The notes beneath the pieces are model-generated. The model had not been told where the DNA came from and did not search any database. It saw only the letters and a program-made list of their open reading frames with translations. This document shows, piece by piece, positions 8,853 to 17,273 of a DNA stretch of 64,000 bases. Origin of the DNA: DASUPK01 sp963695805 (lineage in GTDB: Bacteria; Actinomycetota; Thermoleophilia; Solirubrobacterales; 70-9); the NCBI GenBank assembly GCA_963695805.1, contig CAVOHV010000006.1, positions 62,001-126,000 on the forward strand, read 5' to 3'. Position numbers and translations under genes: made by a program. Each line of letters starts with the position of its first letter. The stretch's first letter is position 1.

Positions 8853-8909
8853 CCCTCGGGCAAGCATAGGGGCGCTACCGAGCCCGGGGTGAGATCTGCA
8901 AGCCCCGGC

Positions 8910-10016
8910 TCATTCGGCCCAAGCCGCGATCCCCGCGGCCACCCGTTCGCCCGCCCTGCCCCCACCGTAGATCTCCGCGGCAGGCGAGGTCTCACCCGGG
9001 GCGGGTAGCTCCTCGAGGGCGCCCTCGACCGCCTCTGGACGGAGACCAATGAGCTGGTTCCAGCCGGCCTCAACGGTCTCCACCCACTCGGTCTCCTCGC
9101 GCATGGTCAGGCACGGCACCGAGGCCAGGAAGGCCTCCTTCTGCAGCCCGCCGGAATCGGTGATCACCGCGCGGGCGCCACGCACAAGGCGGGTCATGTC
9201 GAGATAGCCGAGCGGCTCAACGGGCCTGATGCCTCTCTCCGAGAGCCCCTCCATCCCTCCGATCTCCTCCAGCCGGGCCCGGGTCCGGGGATGAACCGGG
9301 AAGACGACGGGTGCCGCCTCCGCCGCTCTCGCCAGCACCTCGACCACCAGCGCGAGCCGCTCCGGCTCGTCGACATTTCCGGGCCGGTGAGCCGTGGCCA
9401 CGCTGTAGCCCTGGGGCTCCAGCTCGAGGCGCTCGAGCACATCTGAGCGCTCGTCGGCCACCGGGCCGAAGGCGAGCGCGACGTCCGCCATCACGTCACC
9501 GGTGACGACCGCGTGCGAGCCGAGGCCCTCGTCGCGGAGGTTCTGGAGCGCCATCTCGGTCGAGCAGAGCAGCAGGCCGCCGAGCGAATCGACCACCAGC
9601 CGGTTGATCTCCTCGGGCATCGCCCGGTCCCGCGAGCGCATCCCGGCTTCGACGTGGACGAGCGGGACCGACGCCTTGGCCGCGACCAGCGCCCCGCCCA
9701 GGGTGGAGTTGGTGTCCCCGTAGACGAGCAGCACGTCGGGCTGGAGCTCGCGCACCAGCGGCTCGAGCCGGGTCAGGATCGCCGCCGTCTGCTCGGCGTG
9801 GCTGCCGGAGCCGACCTCCAGCTCGCGATCCGGTATGGGCATCTCGAGCTGCTCGAAGAAGACGTCGGAGAGCTCCGGGTCGTAGTGCTGTCCGGTGTGG
9901 ACCAGGATCTCGTCGACCCGCTCGCGCAGGTGGGTCGAGACGGCTGCGGCCTTGACGAACTGCGGCCGGTTGCCGACCACGGTGACCACCCGTCGCGCTC
10001 TCGGCGGATCAGCCAC
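8910..10016 (-). CDS. wbpI: UDP-N-acetylglucosamine 2-epimerase family, WbpI/WlbD-like
   Basis: 368 aa non-hydrolysing 2-epimerase (GT-B fold). Motifs: VVGNRPQFVKAAAV, VHTGQHYD, VYGDTNSTLGGALVA, HVEAGMRS, MPEEINR, ATAHRPGNVD, FPVHPRTRARL, ITDSGGLQKEAF. The start reads GNRPQFVK, as in WbpI/WlbD enzymes (GxRPQFxK), whereas WecB reads GTRPEAIK. This supports epimerisation of the diacetamido-glucuronate to the mannuronate form rather than plain ManNAc formation. Its ATG lies 8 nt inside the end of the upstream methyltransferase gene. With 7096-8852 and 5943-7034 it forms most of a UDP-ManNAc3NAcA pathway. The UDP-GlcNAc 6-dehydrogenase (WbpA) is not in this window. Confidence 0.85.
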   Translation of the reverse strand: MADPPRARRVVTVVGNRPQFVKAAAVSTHLRERVDEILVHTGQHYDPELSDVFFEQLEMPIPDRELEVGSGSHAEQTAAILTRLEPLVRELQPDVLLVYGDTNSTLGGALVAAKASVPLVHVEAGMRSRDRAMPEEINRLVVDSLGGLLLCSTEMALQNLRDEGLGSHAVVTGDVMADVALAFGPVADERSDVLERLELEPQGYSVATAHRPGNVDEPERLALVVEVLARAAEAAPVVFPVHPRTRARLEEIGGMEGLSERGIRPVEPLGYLDMTRLVRGARAVITDSGGLQKEAFLASVPCLTMREETEWVETVEAGWNQLIGLRPEAVEGALEELPAPGETSPAAEIYGGGRAGERVAAGIAAWAE

Positions 10017-10731
10017 CGGCAGCGGCAGTCCCGGAGCGTGGGGCGCGGCAGGCGATCAGCTTGTGCGTGCGGAGGAACGGCAGGCGTGCGAGTCGTTCGT
10101 AGCGATCCCCCGCGCGACGGCCGAGATGGCGGGCCAGGGCGGGGACGAGCGTCAGGCTGAGCTGCTCACGAGATGTGATCCCGGCTGCGTCCAGGTCGCC
10201 CTCTCTGATCAGAAGCGTGTGCCGATTGAGCGGGTTGGGTACGCGCGGTTCGTAGATCAGCAGGAGTCCGCCGGGCGCGAGCACACGCATCCCTTCGCCC
10301 AGTCCCTCACATATTGCCTTGTGTGAGCCGAGAGATGAAAGAAGCGTGAGCTGGAGTACCACCGTGAAGCTCTCATCCGGGAAAGGAAGGCCGCGAACAT
10401 CCCCGACGTCGATCTCGGCGCCGGGCACCGCTGCCCTGGCCGCGGCGACCCGCTCTTCCTGGATGTCGACCCCCCGCAGCCGCTCGGGCTGCACGCCCGC
10501 CTCGACCAGGGCGCGCAGGCACCAGCCCGTGCCGCAGCCGGCGTCGAGGATCTGCCCGGTGCCCGCGATCTCGGGGGCAGCCAGCCGGAGCAGATGCGAG
10601 AGGAGCTCGCTGCGGATCGCCGCGTTGCCCGGATTGTCCGCCGCCCAGGCACGCTGCTTGCGCCGACTCCGGGCGTATCTGGAGTACACGCGGTTAACTG
10701 ACCCACGATGAGAGTCACGCTGCTCACTCAC
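10009..10731 (-). CDS. Class I SAM-dependent methyltransferase
   Basis: 240 aa from the GTG at 10731, or 226 aa from the GTG at 10689. The longer form overlaps the start of the divergent glycosyltransferase by 24 nt, so the shorter start deserves weight. The SAM-binding core is clear: ILDAGCGTGWCLRAL (motif I), GVDIQEERVAAAR, DVGDVRGLPFPDESFTVVL (motif II) and RVLAPGGLLLIYEP (motif III). The segment VYSRYARSRRKQRAW before the core is typical of methyltransferases in polysaccharide clusters. It overlaps the epimerase by 8 nt as first gene of the operon. The acceptor, perhaps a sugar hydroxyl or a lipid-linked glycan, is unknown. Confidence 0.75.
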   Translation of the reverse strand: MSEQRDSHRGSVNRVYSRYARSRRKQRAWAADNPGNAAIRSELLSHLLRLAAPEIAGTGQILDAGCGTGWCLRALVEAGVQPERLRGVDIQEERVAAARAAVPGAEIDVGDVRGLPFPDESFTVVLQLTLLSSLGSHKAICEGLGEGMRVLAPGGLLLIYEPRVPNPLNRHTLLIREGDLDAAGITSREQLSLTLVPALARHLGRRAGDRYERLARLPFLRTHKLIACRAPRSGTAAAGG

Positions 10732-11904
10732 TACTACCCGCCCGAGGTCGGGGCGCCGCAGGCGCGGCTTTCGGCCCTAGCGCGTGGATTGAGCCGCCGC
10801 GGCGTCGAGGTCACGGTGCACACCGGCTTCCCACACTACCCGGACGGGGTGATCCAGCCCCCGTACCGGAACCGGCCCTGGCGAATCGAGGTGGAGGACG
10901 GCGTGCGGGTGGTGCGGAGCGCCGTCTACCCGGTGCCGAATCGCGGCTTCGGCCGACGGATCGCCAACCACCTCTCGTTCGGCCTCAGCGCGCTGGCCAG
11001 CGCACCTGCCGCCGGCCCGGCCCACGCGGTGATCGTCGAGACGCCCCCACTCCTGCTCGCGGGCTCTTCGATCGCCTATGCCCGGGGAAAGCGGGCGGCG
11101 CTGGTGGTGAATGTCTCCGACATGTGGCCCGACTCCGCCGTCACGCTCGGGACGCTCAGGCGGCCTCGGCTGGTGAGCTCCGCGCGGGCGCTCGAGCACG
11201 CCTGCTACCGGGCCGCCGCCGCCATCGTCTGCCCAACCCGCGGAATCGAGGCCGCGCTGAAAGGCTTCGAGGAAGTCAGGGGAAAGGTCCACAGGATCCC
11301 GCCGAGCGTCGACCCGGAGCTCTTTCCTGGCTCACCGCCGCGCGCGAACGGAACCTTCAGGGTCCTCTACGCCGGGACCATCGGGATGAGTCAGGGAGTG
11401 GGCACCCTGATGGACGCGGCCGAGCTGCTCGACGACGACAGCGCGATCGAGATTGTGATCGCCGGTGACGGTGCCGAGGGGCCGGAGCTCCGCCGCCGCC
11501 TCGCCGAGGGTCGGCTGCACAACGTCACCATGCTGGGCCGCGTGCCCCACGATCGGATCCCCGCGCTCTACGCCGAGGCTGATGCGGCGGTCGTGCTCCT
11601 TCGTGACAAGCCGTTGTTCGAGGGGGCGTTGCCGACGAAGATGTTCGAGGCGATGAGCGCGAGCCGGCCCCTGGTTCTCTCCGCTGCGGGCGAGGCTGCG
11701 AGCCTGGTGAAGGAGGCCTCCTGCGGGGTGGTGGTGCACCCCGAGCGGCCCCGCGAGCTGGCCGCCGCGCTCAGCGACCTGGCACACGACCGCGAACGCG
11801 CCGGCAGGCTCGGGGCCGCCGGCCGTCAGGCGATTGTGGAGGGCTACTCGCGCGAGCGAGCCTTCGACCGCTGGTACGGGCTCCTCACCAGCCTGGCCGC
11901 CTGA
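10708..11904 (+). CDS. GT4 glycosyltransferase (WbuB-like)
   Basis: 398 aa with a secure start: MRVTLLTHYYPPEVGAPQAR is the hallmark of WbuB-type GT4 enzymes (HYYPPE.GA...R). Further motifs: VSDMWPDSAV, CPTRGIEAAL, IPPSVDPELF, VLYAGTIGMSQGVGTLMDAA (donor domain) and EGALPTKMFEAMSASRPLVL with the E-x7-E-like nucleotide-sugar site. Related enzymes often add N-acetyl-fucosamine-type sugars to lipid-linked intermediates. Specificity here is unknown, but addition of the amino-uronic acid made by the neighbouring genes is plausible. It is a single gene, followed by the 378-nt degraded stretch. Confidence 0.85.
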   Translation: MRVTLLTHYYPPEVGAPQARLSALARGLSRRGVEVTVHTGFPHYPDGVIQPPYRNRPWRIEVEDGVRVVRSAVYPVPNRGFGRRIANHLSFGLSALASAPAAGPAHAVIVETPPLLLAGSSIAYARGKRAALVVNVSDMWPDSAVTLGTLRRPRLVSSARALEHACYRAAAAIVCPTRGIEAALKGFEEVRGKVHRIPPSVDPELFPGSPPRANGTFRVLYAGTIGMSQGVGTLMDAAELLDDDSAIEIVIAGDGAEGPELRRRLAEGRLHNVTMLGRVPHDRIPALYAEADAAVVLLRDKPLFEGALPTKMFEAMSASRPLVLSAAGEAASLVKEASCGVVVHPERPRELAAALSDLAHDRERAGRLGAAGRQAIVEGYSRERAFDRWYGLLTSLAA

Positions 11905-11908
11905 AAGT

Positions 11909-12243
11909 GCTGCTCTCCATGCAAGGCGCCGCTTCTCTTCCAAGGCGGCCTCTGAAGTACTGCCGCAGCCTGGCCGCTGCTTCCCTAGATCGCAACCCGC
12001 ACGCTAATCGGCGCGCCGCAAGGACATCGCGAGGCCGGCGACCGCGAGTTCCGCCGCTCGGCGGCCGATCCCGACGTCGCCGACCCGGCCAGCCGGCGGA
12101 TCGTGCTCGAGATCCCGCACCTCGAGACCTCGATCCACAACGGAGGTCAGCTTGGCGGTACTCGTGAATCGAAGCACAAGCACCGGACTCTCGGTTCGTG
12201 CTAGAGGCGATGCTCGGAAGCACTCCTTTCCATGCAGAGCAGC
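11909..12243. repeat. Segment bounded by imperfect 18-nt inverted repeats
   Basis: The gap 11905-12282 holds no intact gene. Its ends carry an imperfect inverted repeat: GCTGCTCTCCATGCAAGG at 11909-11926 and the reverse complement of CTTTCCATGCAGAGCAGC at 12226-12243, 15 of 18 positions matching, with weaker similarity inward. The segment encloses a sugar-dehydrogenase remnant (12034-12204). This could be the scar of a small mobile element or a chance palindrome. No transposase is visible. Confidence 0.35.
12034..12204 (+). pseudogene. Remnant of a PQQ-dependent sugar dehydrogenase (GSDH family)
   Basis: An open stretch without a start reads DREFRRSAADPDVADPASRR followed by IVLEIPHLETSIHNGGQL, then loses similarity and stops at TAG 12202. 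Soluble aldose dehydrogenases of the GSDH/YliI family have just such a block (EFRRS...DP.SRR.VLEIPHP...NHNGGQLxFGPDG), the HNGGQL part lying at the PQQ/Ca site. Only about 40 residues survive, so this is a decayed fragment. Recognition is from motif memory, not a search. Confidence 0.5.
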
Positions 12244-12282
12244 GGTTTGAGATCACAGCCCTAAGCTGTTAGGGGGAGGGGC

Positions 12283-14304
12283 CTAGGACTTCTTCGGCGG
12301 CTTGCCCGGGGTCTGCAGCGGGGAAGCCCTCTCGGCCGTGTTCTGGGCGAGCAGCTGGAGGCCGACATCGCGCGGGTTCCGGTCGCTGGCGCGCTGGTAG
12401 TAGTCGGCTGCCGCCGCGAAACTCGAGTCGCGGAGCTCGATGTCGCCCAGCAGCGTCAGGGTGACGAAGTTGTCGGGTTCCTTCTCGAGGGCGTCCTGGA
12501 GCTCCGCGAGCGCATCGTCGCGGTTGCCCTCGGCCTCCAGAGCGGAGGCCTGCAGGTAGTGCGGGATCACCGAGACCGGGTTGAAGCCCGCCGCGGACTT
12601 GGCCGCCGAAAGCTGGGCCGAGGCGGACCTCCCCTGCTCCTCGCGGGCCTTGCGGATGTAGAGGTCTCCCAGGTAGAGGAAGACCACGCTGATCGCCGCG
12701 CCCGCGAGCAGCGCCGCGATCCCGAAGCGTGCTACCAGCCTCTCGCGGTCACGGAACCAGGGCAGCTGGAGCGGAGCGGGCCTGTCCTCGGCGCGGCCGC
12801 GCGGGACCGCCGCCAAAGCCAATGAGAGCAATCCAAGGCCGGTAACAGTCGGAACCAGCCAGAGCCAGTCGGTCAGGGATTGCCCGATCACCACCGCGCC
12901 ACCGGCCGTGAGTCCGGCGATGATGCGGCGGTCCTTTGGAGGGGCCTCCTTTGCTGATCGGGCCACGCCGATGGCGAGCGCGACGATGACGCCCACGAAG
13001 AGGAGTAGGCCAACGAATCCCGTCTCGGCGAGCAGCCTGAAGGGCAGGCTGTGCGGATCCTCGAGGTTGCGATCGGTGCGGCGCTGCTGGTAGTAGTCGA
13101 AGGAGTAGTTCCCGTCGCCGACGCCGCCGACGGGCGCCGACTCGAACTCCTTCCACGCCACGCGCCAGAGGTCGTAGCGCTGGCCTCCCACCGAGCCCAG
13201 CCTGGTGGAGCTGGTGGTGGCGCTGCCATTTATGTCCCTGAACTCGTCCCACTTGTCGCTGGCGTAGGTGACCGGGTTGCCGACCTTGACCAGCACGGCG
13301 ATCACTGCGATGGCGCCGAGTGCCGCGAGACCGTAGAGCGCGACCCGGCGGGCGGCGTCTCCGGCGGCCGATCCCCGCAGCCCATTGTCGAGCAGAGCGG
13401 CGAACAGGCCGAAGACGAGCGTGGCGAAGGTGAGGACGAGAAGGGCGGTGCTCGCGTTGTGGACGACGGAATCCGTGACCGGCTGGCCGTCCTGGAAGGC
13501 GTGGTAGGGGTCGAGCAGCGGACCGGAGAAGATCGCCACGGCAGCCGCGGCCGCGAGGGCGAAGAGGGTCCGGCGCAGCCGATCCGGGCCGATCGCCATG
13601 ATGACCGCGGCCCCGCAGACCAGCCCGATGGCGACCCCGCGCGACTGGGTGAGGAAGGCGAGCCCGAGCGAAAGAACGGCGATCGCGAACGAGGCTGCCC
13701 GCACGGGAGTGTTCCGGCCGCGCTCCGCGGCGAATCCGATCAGGGGCCAGAAGGCGAACGCGAACAGCGTCGCTGTGGCGTTCCGATAGCCGAGCGGGTT
13801 CTCGAGGCGGCCCGCGCCGAAGAGGTCGGCGCCGTTGGCGATCAGGGCGATCAGGGTGATCACCGCCACCCCGCCCACCCCGAAGAAGATGCCCTGACCT
13901 ACCCAGAGCGCCTGGCGGCGCCCGCGCAGGGCGAGCGGCACCGTGATCACGGCCGCGTACAGGATCGTCCGCGCCGCTCCCTCCCAGGCGTCCGCCGCCG
14001 ATTCCGCCCAGATCGAAGAGAGGAGTGTCCAGGCGGCGAACGCCCAGACCAGACCCACGGCGATGCTCAGCGGCCCCCGATCGACCTGGATCCCGCCGGC
14101 AATCTGCGTCGAGATCAGGATGGTCAGCGCGAGGACCTCGATCAGCGCCCAGTAGCGCAGCGCGAAGGCGCCGTCGAAGGCGCACGCGATCACGAGGAGC
14201 GCAGCGACGGCGCCCGCCGGAGCGGCGCCAAGCACGCGTCTCCTCGTGAGCTGGAGACGTTCCTGCGCTCGCGCTCGCCTCGGTGGCGTCCTGGCTTCAC
14301 TCAC
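12283..14304 (-). CDS. O-antigen ligase / polymerase-like membrane protein with C-terminal TPR
   Basis: 673 aa from GTG 14304, which has a good ribosome site (GGGAGA, 5-6 nt upstream); the longer frame to 14451 was rejected because it overlaps the divergent antiporter. It has about a dozen hydrophobic segments (residues 25-560) and a periplasmic loop with the Wzy_C-type block DPHSLPFRLLAETGFVG, where ligases and polymerases keep a conserved His and Glu. Residues 580-665 are soluble and TPR-like (DALAELQDALEKEPDN, AAADYYQRASDRNPRD). Such proteins ligate or polymerise lipid-linked oligosaccharides on the outer face of the membrane. It would be the last step for the glycan made by the upstream cluster. 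Confidence 0.8.
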   Translation of the reverse strand: MSEARTPPRRARAQERLQLTRRRVLGAAPAGAVAALLVIACAFDGAFALRYWALIEVLALTILISTQIAGGIQVDRGPLSIAVGLVWAFAAWTLLSSIWAESAADAWEGAARTILYAAVITVPLALRGRRQALWVGQGIFFGVGGVAVITLIALIANGADLFGAGRLENPLGYRNATATLFAFAFWPLIGFAAERGRNTPVRAASFAIAVLSLGLAFLTQSRGVAIGLVCGAAVIMAIGPDRLRRTLFALAAAAAVAIFSGPLLDPYHAFQDGQPVTDSVVHNASTALLVLTFATLVFGLFAALLDNGLRGSAAGDAARRVALYGLAALGAIAVIAVLVKVGNPVTYASDKWDEFRDINGSATTSSTRLGSVGGQRYDLWRVAWKEFESAPVGGVGDGNYSFDYYQQRRTDRNLEDPHSLPFRLLAETGFVGLLLFVGVIVALAIGVARSAKEAPPKDRRIIAGLTAGGAVVIGQSLTDWLWLVPTVTGLGLLSLALAAVPRGRAEDRPAPLQLPWFRDRERLVARFGIAALLAGAAISVVFLYLGDLYIRKAREEQGRSASAQLSAAKSAAGFNPVSVIPHYLQASALEAEGNRDDALAELQDALEKEPDNFVTLTLLGDIELRDSSFAAAADYYQRASDRNPRDVGLQLLAQNTAERASPLQTPGKPPKKS

Positions 14305-14426
14305 TGTTCTCCCGTCACGCTGTATCGATTGCCCGACGGCGCATTGTGCCAGCGGCCCATTCCGGGAAGCACCTCGGCGGGGACGGGTGGCCCTATGTGG
14401 CGGGCCCAAGCCGGTATAAGCCGTGA

Positions 14427-15623
14427 ATGGACGTCGGGTTCGGGGAGGCACTCCTGTACAGCGGAGCGCTCCTGGCCCTGGCGGCGGCTCTCTCTGGGCT
14501 CATGCGCGGGACCGTGCTCTCGATCTCGGTGCTCTCGGTCGCCGCTGGGCTGATCCTGGCCGAGGCGGGGGCGATTCACATCGAGGGATCCGACCAGGCC
14601 GTTGTCAACCTCTTCCTGCTTGCCCTGATCGTCACGCTGTTCTCCGACGGGCTCTTCGTGGAGCGGGAGCTCCTGATCCTTCACTGGGGCCCGGTGGTGC
14701 GGGCGCTGGTGATCGCCATGCCCATCACGCTGGTCCTCCTGGCCCTGGCGGCGAAGCTCCTCTTCTCCGAGCTCAGCTGGGCAGAGGCCTTCCTGCTGGG
14801 CTCGGTGCTCTCCGCCACGGACCCGGTCGTCACCTCGGCGGTGGTCACCTCACAGCGTGTGCCCTCGGCGGTGCGGCACGCCCTCAACCTCGAGTCCGGG
14901 CTCAATGACGGTCTGGCGCTCCCGTTCGTCCTCTTCTTCATCATCCTCGCCTCCCCCGGCGGTGACGCGGGGACCGAGGCCGCCAAGCTGGTCGGGGAGG
15001 CGGCCTTCGGCGCGGTTCTCGGATTCCTGATCGGCCTTGGCGCCGGCCGCCTCACCCACCATCTACCCGGGGGAGGGATCGTGCGGCGCTACGAGGGGAT
15101 CTACGCGCTGGGGGTGGGCCTGCTCACCTACGGCCTTGCTGACGTCACATTGGGCAACGGCCTGATCGCCGCTTTCGTCTGCGGGATCTCCCTGGCGGTG
15201 GCAAAGCGAGACATCGCGGACGACTTCGTGGTCTTCAGCGAAAACGTCAGCTCGATCCTCCAGGTACTCACCTTCTTCGCCTTCGGGGGGCTAATCGTCG
15301 CGACCGGTTACCACGCGGACATCCCGCTGCTGGTCGTCTTCATCGCGTTCGCGCTGGCGATCGCGCGCCCCATCGCGATCACCATCTCCTTCTTCCGAGT
15401 CGGGCTGCCCGCGCCGCACCGCGCCTTCATCGCCTGGTTCGGGCCAAAGGGGGTGGCGGGAATCCTGTTCGCCGAGCTGGTCCTCAACTCCGAAGTCAGC
15501 GACGCCAACCTGATCTTCGAGACGGCGGCGTTTGTGATTCTCGTCTCGATCGTCGTCCACGGGCTCACCGACACCCTGGGAGCGCGGTGGATCGAGGCGC
15601 GAATCTCCTCAGCTAAACGCTGA
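14427..15623 (+). CDS. Monovalent cation:proton antiporter, CPA1 (NhaP-like)
   Basis: 398 aa integral membrane protein with about 12 hydrophobic segments. ATDPVVTSAVV (TDP motif of the unwound helix) and LESGLNDGLALP (ESxxND, ion-binding Asp) are diagnostic of CPA1 exchangers. GPKGVAGILFAEL near the C terminus matches the GxRGxxxxxxA region. It exchanges Na+ or K+ for H+ across the cytoplasmic membrane. It starts 123 nt from the divergent ligase gene and overlaps the next, convergent gene by 11 nt at the 3' end. Confidence 0.88.
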   Translation: MDVGFGEALLYSGALLALAAALSGLMRGTVLSISVLSVAAGLILAEAGAIHIEGSDQAVVNLFLLALIVTLFSDGLFVERELLILHWGPVVRALVIAMPITLVLLALAAKLLFSELSWAEAFLLGSVLSATDPVVTSAVVTSQRVPSAVRHALNLESGLNDGLALPFVLFFIILASPGGDAGTEAAKLVGEAAFGAVLGFLIGLGAGRLTHHLPGGGIVRRYEGIYALGVGLLTYGLADVTLGNGLIAAFVCGISLAVAKRDIADDFVVFSENVSSILQVLTFFAFGGLIVATGYHADIPLLVVFIAFALAIARPIAITISFFRVGLPAPHRAFIAWFGPKGVAGILFAELVLNSEVSDANLIFETAAFVILVSIVVHGLTDTLGARWIEARISSAKR

Positions 15624-16959
15624 GGAGCTTCTTCTTCTCCTCGCGGAACTCGGCCTGCGTGAGCACGCCCTTCTCCTTGAGCTCCCCGAGCCGCTCGAGG
15701 CGATCGAGCCTGGCGTCGTCTGGATCCTTCTCCCCGTCCGAGAGGCCCTTGACCGCCGATTCGATCCGGCGCCCCGTCTCGGAGGTGGTCCGCCGCGCGC
15801 GCTCCCGCATCGACTGCATCCAATCCCCTCGCTGTGCGCCGGGGAACTCGACGAGCGTCTTTCGCCTGAGCGCCTCGATGCCGACCCCCGCGAGGGCGAT
15901 CAACAGCAGGGTCAGCACCAGCTGGCGGAACCCATCGGGCGGCCACAGGATCAACCCGAACAGGGCCCCCGCGCCGAAGATCGACCAGACGAGCTCACGC
16001 CGATTGCGAAGCGTCGGCGCGAGCGCCCTCCTGACACCGACCGCGTAACCGGATGGCGATGCCAGGAAGGCGGCGAGCACGAAGAGGACGCCGTAGATGA
16101 TCACGGTGATCGCGATGCTGTGCAGGAGCGAGGTCCCGATGTCCCAGGCGTGCTTCGCAGGCTCGTTCGCGGCTTCGGTATTCGCCAGAGAGTCGACGAA
16201 GAGACCCTTGAGAGCGCCGCGCACTGCGATCGCGCCCAGCCCCGCGGCCATCAGGCCCAGGCCGTAGGCGAGCAGGACCATCCAGCGGCGACCCTTCGCC
16301 AGAAAGACCGCGAGGCCGAAGAAGGCCACGCTCCCGAAGGTGAAGAACCAGGAGAGCCCCTCGATGAGCTTGGTGACCGTCCGGGCGGTGTCGAGATTCT
16401 TTGAGTCGGCGACCTCCAGCTGTCCGACATCCGGCGGGAGCTTCTGATTGAGCTGTTTCTTCAACCCGATGCGGTCGGCCAGCTGCAGGACCAGCGGCCG
16501 GAGGTTGAGGACGACCTTGCCGTTCTGGCTCGAGACGACCTCGTTGTTCCCCTTCAAGATCGAGACCAGCTGGGTGTGCGCGATCCGGTTCGCGTCCTTC
16601 CACGCCTGCTGGATCCGCGGTGACTGGATCGCCTGTTCCGCTGCCCGCGTCGCGAACTGGCGCACGCCGGCGGCCAGGGGGGCCGAGAACTGCTGCACAT
16701 CCTTCGGCAGGCGCTGCTTGATGACCGCGGAGACGTCGACGTTGGCGTAGAGCTGGTCGACGGAATAGCTCGCCACGGCGTCCGAGATGGTCTTGTCCTC
16801 GAGAAGCTTGCCGCTGGTGTCGACCCACCGGTCTGTGTCGAGCGCCTGCCGGTCGATCCAGCTGGTGAAGATCGCAAGGAAGGCGAGGATCGAGGCGAAG
16901 ACGACGAGTATCCGCACCTTGATCCGGTGCTGGGTCTCGGGCGGATCCGTCGAGGCCAT
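15613..16959 (-). CDS. Membrane protein with C-terminal SHOCT domain
   Basis: 448 aa, starting MASTDPPETQHRIKVRILVV. One N-terminal transmembrane segment (about residues 17-36), an extracytoplasmic stretch of about 160 residues (TDRWVDTSGKLLEDKTISDA), then four or five more membrane segments (residues 205-360). The last 35 residues, ARLDRLERLGELKEKGVLTQ then AEFREEKKKLLSV, form a SHOCT (short C-terminal) domain, a small module thought to mediate oligomerisation. Proteins of this form are common in actinobacteria and their function is unknown. It is a single gene and its end overlaps the antiporter gene. Confidence 0.75.
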   Translation of the reverse strand: MASTDPPETQHRIKVRILVVFASILAFLAIFTSWIDRQALDTDRWVDTSGKLLEDKTISDAVASYSVDQLYANVDVSAVIKQRLPKDVQQFSAPLAAGVRQFATRAAEQAIQSPRIQQAWKDANRIAHTQLVSILKGNNEVVSSQNGKVVLNLRPLVLQLADRIGLKKQLNQKLPPDVGQLEVADSKNLDTARTVTKLIEGLSWFFTFGSVAFFGLAVFLAKGRRWMVLLAYGLGLMAAGLGAIAVRGALKGLFVDSLANTEAANEPAKHAWDIGTSLLHSIAITVIIYGVLFVLAAFLASPSGYAVGVRRALAPTLRNRRELVWSIFGAGALFGLILWPPDGFRQLVLTLLLIALAGVGIEALRRKTLVEFPGAQRGDWMQSMRERARRTTSETGRRIESAVKGLSDGEKDPDDARLDRLERLGELKEKGVLTQAEFREEKKKLLSV

Positions 16960-17005
16960 GGCGCCCTCGAAGCTAGCGCCGCGGAGGCGACCTCAGCGCA
17001 AGGAG

Positions 17006-17269
17006 TCAGCCATCTCCCTGGGCGTCCCTGATCGCGCTCTGAGCCTCGGCGATGCCGGCACCGGTGAGCTCCCGGTAGCGCTTCACGGCCTGGGCCTCGT
17101 TCCCCTTCGCCAGCAGGTCCTGGATCTCGGGATCCTGGGCCGGATCGGGCCCGCCCGCCTGATCCCCGCCCCGCGGCTCTATGCCGAGGTGCTCGAAGAG
17201 CTGCTCTAGGCGCGTCTCGACGAGCGCCAGCCGCTGCTGGATCTCGAGCAGGTGCTGGTCGATGGCCAT
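17006..17269 (-). CDS. Small protein with ribosomal L7/L12 C-terminal-like domain
   Basis: 87 aa. Residues 1-30 are a predicted coiled helix (HLLEIQQRLALVETRLEQLF) and residues 50-83 (IQDLLAKGNEAQAVKRYREL, TGAGIAEAQSAI) resemble the helix-turn-helix of the bL12 C-terminal domain (G-K-K-I-x-A-I-K-x-Y-R-E-x-T-G-x-G-L-x-E-A). Such lone bL12-like domains occur widely and their role is not known. It starts 4 nt after the stop of the CCG-domain gene, so it is the last gene of the sdh operon. It is too short and too divergent to be the ribosomal protein itself. Confidence 0.65.
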   Translation of the reverse strand: MAIDQHLLEIQQRLALVETRLEQLFEHLGIEPRGGDQAGGPDPAQDPEIQDLLAKGNEAQAVKRYRELTGAGIAEAQSAIRDAQGDG

Positions 17270-17273
17270 GTGC

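Noticed and set aside
11907..12167. 88-codon frame in the gap after the glycosyltransferase
   Set aside because: Arg/Pro-rich with no family likeness; the other frame carries the dehydrogenase remnant.
13051..14553. 500-aa frame opposite the O-antigen ligase gene
   Set aside because: Highly charged, repetitive antisense translation; the minus-strand frame has membrane segments and the ligase motif.
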